From NCBI RefSeq assembly GCF_023156505.1, contig NZ_JALNMJ010000004.1, positions 248,001-312,000 of the forward strand: a DNA stretch of 64,000 bases, read 5' to 3'. Each line of letters opens with the position of its first letter. Within the stretch, counting starts at the first letter, position 1. Positions 60,693 to 64,000 of this stretch are shown in pieces. Below the pieces are notes generated by a model. It was not told the origin of the DNA, searched no databases, and saw only the letters and a list, made by a program, of their open reading frames with translations. Made by a program: the position numbers and the translations under genes. Origin of the DNA: Roseibium sediminicola (GTDB lineage: Bacteria; Pseudomonadota; Alphaproteobacteria; Rhizobiales; Stappiaceae).

Positions 60693-61082
60693 TTAGACGC
60701 GGCGACGCTTACGCGGACGGCAGCCATTGTGCGGAATCGGCGTCACGTCGCGGATGGACGTGATGAGGAAACCGGCGGCCTGCAGGGCGCGCAGAGCAGA
60801 TTCACGGCCAGAACCCGGACCACGTACTTCGACTTCCAGAGTACGCATGCCGTGTTCGGCAGCTTTCTTCGCGGCGTCTTCAGCAGCAACCTGAGCAGCA
60901 TACGGCGTGGACTTACGGGAGCCCTTGAAGCCGAGTGCGCCGGCGGACGACCAGGAGATCGTGTTGCCCTGTGCGTCGGTAATCGTGATCATGGTGTTAT
61001 TGAACGTGGAGTTCACATGCGCAACGCCAGAAGAGATGTTCTTGCGCTCGCGGCGACGCACGCGCGTCGTGTCTTTAGCCAT
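60693..61082 (-). CDS. rpsK: Ribosomal protein S11
   Basis: A 129-aa 30S subunit protein. [42 protein letters not shown] and the end [13 protein letters not shown] are invariant S11 features. It sits between rpsM and rpoA in the standard order. Confidence 0.98.
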   Translation of the reverse strand: MAKDTTRVRRRERKNISSGVAHVNSTFNNTMITITDAQGNTISWSSAGALGFKGSRKSTPYAAQVAAEDAAKKAAEHGMRTLEVEVRGPGSGRESALRALQAAGFLITSIRDVTPIPHNGCRPRKRRRV

Positions 61083-61153
61083 TCTTTTGTCCTTTTATTG
61101 ATCTCGTCACTGCCGTAATGCCGGCAGCTCCACCACCAATCGCGGAGCGATGA

Positions 61154-61522
61154 TTATTTCTTCTTACCTGCGATCGGTTTCGCCGGACCCTTGCGGGTAC
61201 GTGCGTTCGTGTGCGTCCGCTGACCGCGAACCGGCAGGCCGCGACGGTGACGCAGGCCGCGGTAGCAGCCAAGGTCCATCAGACGCTTGATGTTCATCGC
61301 GGTGTCGCGGCGAAGGTCACCTTCAACCATGTAGTCACGGTCGATGGTTTCGCGGATGGACAGAACTTCTGCGTCGGAGAGTTCGTTCACACGGCGGGCA
61401 GCATCGATGTTGTTCTTTTCGATGATTTCCTGGGCAAATTTCTTGCCGATGCCGTGAATATACTGAAGCGCGATGACTACGCGCTTGTTCGTCGGGATGT
61501 TAACGCCAGCAATACGTGCCAC
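61154..61522 (-). CDS. rpsM: Ribosomal protein S13
   Basis: A 122-aa 30S head protein ([44 protein letters not shown]). The start is GTG at 61522, with GGAG seven bases upstream, giving the normal 122-residue length. An in-frame ATG at 61534 and a longer open stretch to 61654 are not needed. Confidence 0.96.
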   Translation of the reverse strand: MARIAGVNIPTNKRVVIALQYIHGIGKKFAQEIIEKNNIDAARRVNELSDAEVLSIRETIDRDYMVEGDLRRDTAMNIKRLMDLGCYRGLRHRRGLPVRGQRTHTNARTRKGPAKPIAGKKK

Positions 61523-61701
61523 GTTCGTCTCCATGTTAAGCGGCAAACCTGGTGGCCTGACCGCAGTGGGTAAAGCCCGCGTCCGGTGGAGTCCGGCCCT
61601 TGCGGGTACGAAAATGCCGGGTTGGCCCCGGCACAGAGAATGCCGGTCCCACATGCATGGAACCGGCTAAACTTTCAGCTAGAGCGCGTCGTGTAACGGC
61701 T

Positions 61702-62298
61702 CTAAACCTTTTCGTCAAGTCCTTGCAGAACGGAATCTATGGACGCCGTAACGTCTTCGATGGACTGCATACCGTCGATGACCGAGAGCAGGCCCGTCTT
61801 CTCGTAATACGGGACCACAACGGCAGTATCGCGGTTATATGCTTCAAGGCGTTGCTTGAAAACTTCCGGGTCGTCATCCTTTCGCACCGGCTGTCCGGCA
61901 GCCTTGGCATCTTCCGCCCGCTTGATGATGCGATCGACGAGCTTGGTCTGGTCGACTCTCAGTTCAAGAACCGCGTTCAGCTTGAGGCTGTTGGCGCCCA
62001 GCATCTGGTCCAGAGCTTCCGCCTGGGCCAGCGTGCGCGGGAAACCGTCGAGAATGAAGCCCTTCTTGGCGTCGTCTTCGGCGATCCGGTCCCGGATGAT
62101 GCCGACCACGATCTCGTCGGAGACGAGACCGCCGGCATCCATGACTTCCTTGGCTTTGAGGCCTACCGGGGTCTGGGCGGCCACCGCGGCCCGCAGCATG
62201 TCTCCGGTGGAGAGCTGCGGGATACCGTATTTCGCAACAAGATGCGCGGCCTGTGTCCCCTTCCCCGCTCCTGGCGGTCCTACCAGAATTAGCCTCAT
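61702..62298 (-). CDS. adk: Adenylate kinase
   Basis: A 198-aa enzyme of the short, non-zinc type that interconverts AMP, ADP and ATP. P-loop [13 protein letters not shown] site [11 protein letters not shown] and lid [13 protein letters not shown] are present. Its start overlaps the secY stop by 4 bp. Confidence 0.97.
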   Translation of the reverse strand: MRLILVGPPGAGKGTQAAHLVAKYGIPQLSTGDMLRAAVAAQTPVGLKAKEVMDAGGLVSDEIVVGIIRDRIAEDDAKKGFILDGFPRTLAQAEALDQMLGANSLKLNAVLELRVDQTKLVDRIIKRAEDAKAAGQPVRKDDDPEVFKQRLEAYNRDTAVVVPYYEKTGLLSVIDGMQSIEDVTASIDSVLQGLDEKV

Positions 62299-63626
62299 CG
62301 ACGTCTCCCCCTGAGTTTCGATTTTTTCACCAGTCCTTCATACTGATGCGCAAGCAGGTGGCCCTGGATCTGGGATACGGTATCCATTGTCACGCTCACG
62401 ACAATCAGCAGTGAAGTTCCTCCGAAATAGAACGGAACGCCCGTCGCCGAAATGAGGAATTCGGGTAATAGACAAACGACGGTGATATAGATCGCACCCA
62501 CCACCGTAATGCGCGTGAGCACGTAGTCAATATACTGCGCCGTGCGCTCACCCGGCCGGATGCCCGGAATGAAGCCGCCGTGTTTCTTCAGATTGTCCGC
62601 CGTGTCGGCCGGATTGAAGACAATCGCCGTGTAGAAGAAACAGAAGAAGACGATCAGCGCGGCATAGACCACCATGAACAACGGCTGCCCGTGACCGAGC
62701 GCGGCAGTGACATAGGTCAGCCACTCATTGCCCGTTCCCTGACCGAAACCGGAGAGCGTTGCCGGAACCAGCAGCAGCGACGACGCGAAGATCGGCGGGA
62801 TGACGCCGGCCGTGTTGAGCTTCAACGGCAGGAACGAGGTGTTGCCCTCGAACATGCGGTTGCCCATCTGGCGCTTCGGGTACTGGATCAGCAACCGCCG
62901 CTGAGCGCGTTCCATGAACACGATCAGACCGATCACCACCACCGACAGCAGAATGACGGCCAGAATGATCCAGGTCGCCAGCGATCCCTGACGTCCCAGT
63001 TCCAGCGTCTGAACGATCGCCGACGGCAGACCGGCGACGATGCCGGCAAAGATGATCAGCGAAATGCCGTTGCCGATGCCGCGCGAGGTGATCTGTTCAC
63101 CCAGCCACATCAGGAACATGGTGCCGCCGACCAGTGTGATCACGGTCGAGGCGCGGAAGAACCAGCCCGGATCGGAGACCACATTGCTCGCGCCTTCGAG
63201 GCCGACGGCAATGCCGTAGGCCTGGAACGCCGCCAGAATCACGGTTCCGTAGCGGGTATATTGGTTGATGACCTTCCGGCCCTGCTCGCCCTCCTTTTTC
63301 ATCTGCTCCAGCGACGGCACCACGGTGGTCATCAGCTGCATGATGATGGAGGCTGAAATATACGGCATGATGCCGAGGGCGAAAATTGCCATACGCTCGA
63401 CCGCGCCGCCGGAGAACATGTTGAACATGCCGACGATGCCGGACTGGGCCTGGGAAAAGGCCTGCGCGAAGGCTTCGGGATTGATGCCGGGCAGCGGAAT
63501 GTAAGTGCCCAGTCGATAAACCAAAAGCGCCCCCAGTGTGAACCAGATGCGCTTTTTGAGTTCTTCAGCCTTGGCGAAAGCTGAGAAATTGAGATTTGAC
63601 GCCAGTTGCTCGGCGGCGGATGCCAT
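62295..63626 (-). CDS. secY: Protein translocase subunit SecY
   Basis: A 443-aa ten-helix inner-membrane channel subunit. Signatures are [39 protein letters not shown] and the C-terminal end [14 protein letters not shown]. It follows rplO and overlaps adk. Confidence 0.98.
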   Translation of the reverse strand: MASAAEQLASNLNFSAFAKAEELKKRIWFTLGALLVYRLGTYIPLPGINPEAFAQAFSQAQSGIVGMFNMFSGGAVERMAIFALGIMPYISASIIMQLMTTVVPSLEQMKKEGEQGRKVINQYTRYGTVILAAFQAYGIAVGLEGASNVVSDPGWFFRASTVITLVGGTMFLMWLGEQITSRGIGNGISLIIFAGIVAGLPSAIVQTLELGRQGSLATWIILAVILLSVVVIGLIVFMERAQRRLLIQYPKRQMGNRMFEGNTSFLPLKLNTAGVIPPIFASSLLLVPATLSGFGQGTGNEWLTYVTAALGHGQPLFMVVYAALIVFFCFFYTAIVFNPADTADNLKKHGGFIPGIRPGERTAQYIDYVLTRITVVGAIYITVVCLLPEFLISATGVPFYFGGTSLLIVVSVTMDTVSQIQGHLLAHQYEGLVKKSKLRGRRR

Positions 63627-63673
63627 GCCCTACTCCGGAATGCTTGCCCAGGAAATGGGTGAAGCCCAGGCTG

Positions 63674-64000
63674 TTAAGCCTGAGCTCCCAGAACGGCTAC
63701 TTTGCCGCCTGCTTTTTCGATCGCTGCGACAGCGCCCTTGGAGGCACCGGCAACTTCGAAGGTCACTGCAGCGGTGAGTTCACCGTTGGCAACGATGCGC
63801 ACACCGTCGCGGACCCGCTTGACTACGCCTGCAGCCTTCAGCGCCTCGACGGTGACCGTCTCGGATGCGTTCAGCTTGCCTGCATCGATCGCCTTCTGAA
63901 CACGGCCGACGGACACGGTGGTGTAGTCCTTGGCAAAAATGTTCGTGAAGCCGCGCTTCGGCAGACGGCGGTGAAGCGGCATCTGACCGCCTTCAAAGCC
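63674..64000 (-). CDS. rplO: Ribosomal protein L15 (5' end outside window)
   Basis: The C-terminal 108 residues of L15, continuing across the right edge ([20 protein letters not shown] is the universal signature). The N-terminal Gly/Lys-rich part is missing only because of the window boundary. Confidence 0.96.
   Translation of the reverse strand, partial: GFEGGQMPLHRRLPKRGFTNIFAKDYTTVSVGRVQKAIDAGKLNASETVTVEALKAAGVVKRVRDGVRIVANGELTAAVTFEVAGASKGAVAAIEKAGGKVAVLGAQA

Overview
This is high-GC alphaproteobacterial chromosome. My best guess is a marine or rhizobium-related member of the Hyphomicrobiales (Stappiaceae, Roseibium/Labrenzia-like); this is inferred from gene content, not from a marker search. 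Supporting signs are an rplO-secY-adk-rpsM-rpsK-rpoA-rplQ ribosomal run, a sqdBDC-type sulfolipid operon, an Anbu proteasome-like operon, a DUF2778 cell-wall enzyme, a mitochondria-like ATP12 chaperone, an FMN-riboswitch-controlled RibN transporter and rhizobial-type palindromic repeats. Most of the window is ordinary chromosomal backbone. No phage, insertion sequence or CRISPR array is visible.

Layout. 1-5.0 kb: c-di-GMP and cAMP signalling genes, a truncated globin without its heme-ligating His, a ClpP paralogue, an ACT protein and a GNAT. 4.8-6.9 kb: agmatinase-family hydrolase flanked by three small two-helix membrane proteins, two of them in locally AT-rich DNA. 7-10.6 kb: a minus-strand operon led by a LiuR-like MerR regulator, with isovaleryl-CoA dehydrogenase and accessory enzymes. 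10.7-14.8 kb: GH25 lysozyme, VOC and YciI proteins, the divergent ohr/ohrR pair with two palindromic operators, and a divergent TetR/DUF1330 pair. 14.8-21.6 kb: MgtE, secreted and membrane proteins of unknown function, tRNA-Leu(GAG), a lone FliN, LipB and an amino-acid-type chemoreceptor. 21.6-21.9 kb: two direct copies of a 126-bp palindrome-rich element.

21.9-28.7 kb: sqdBDC, acylphosphatase, riboswitch plus ribN, a diguanylate cyclase and a HAD phosphatase. 28.7-34.1 kb: propionyl-CoA carboxylase alpha and beta genes on the minus strand, separated by three small plus-strand secreted-protein genes, two of which are tandem paralogues. 34.4-41.3 kb: a signal-less OmpA-fold protein with an unrecognised C-terminal domain, then the Anbu operon (circularly permuted ATP-grasp, alpha-E, transglutaminase, Anbu) and a second MgtE. 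41.3-49.8 kb: ATP12 and HAD genes; a plus-strand block with DUF2778, small unknowns and a kinase; RluC-like synthase; CrcB; and three tandem sterol-desaturase-family hydroxylases. 49.9-58.9 kb: DUF3376 patatin, a coiled-coil adenylate cyclase, RarA, a Do-family protease and a second chemoreceptor. 59-64 kb: the ribosomal spc/alpha operon.

Most worth a second look: the OmpA-fold/novel-domain protein beside the Anbu operon; the tandem secreted Cys proteins inside the pcc locus; the patatin plus triple-desaturase lipid locus; the 12-bp hairpin that buries the Shine-Dalgarno of the 44.5 kb gene; the heme-ligand-less globin; and the OhrR with a roughly 90-residue low-complexity extension.
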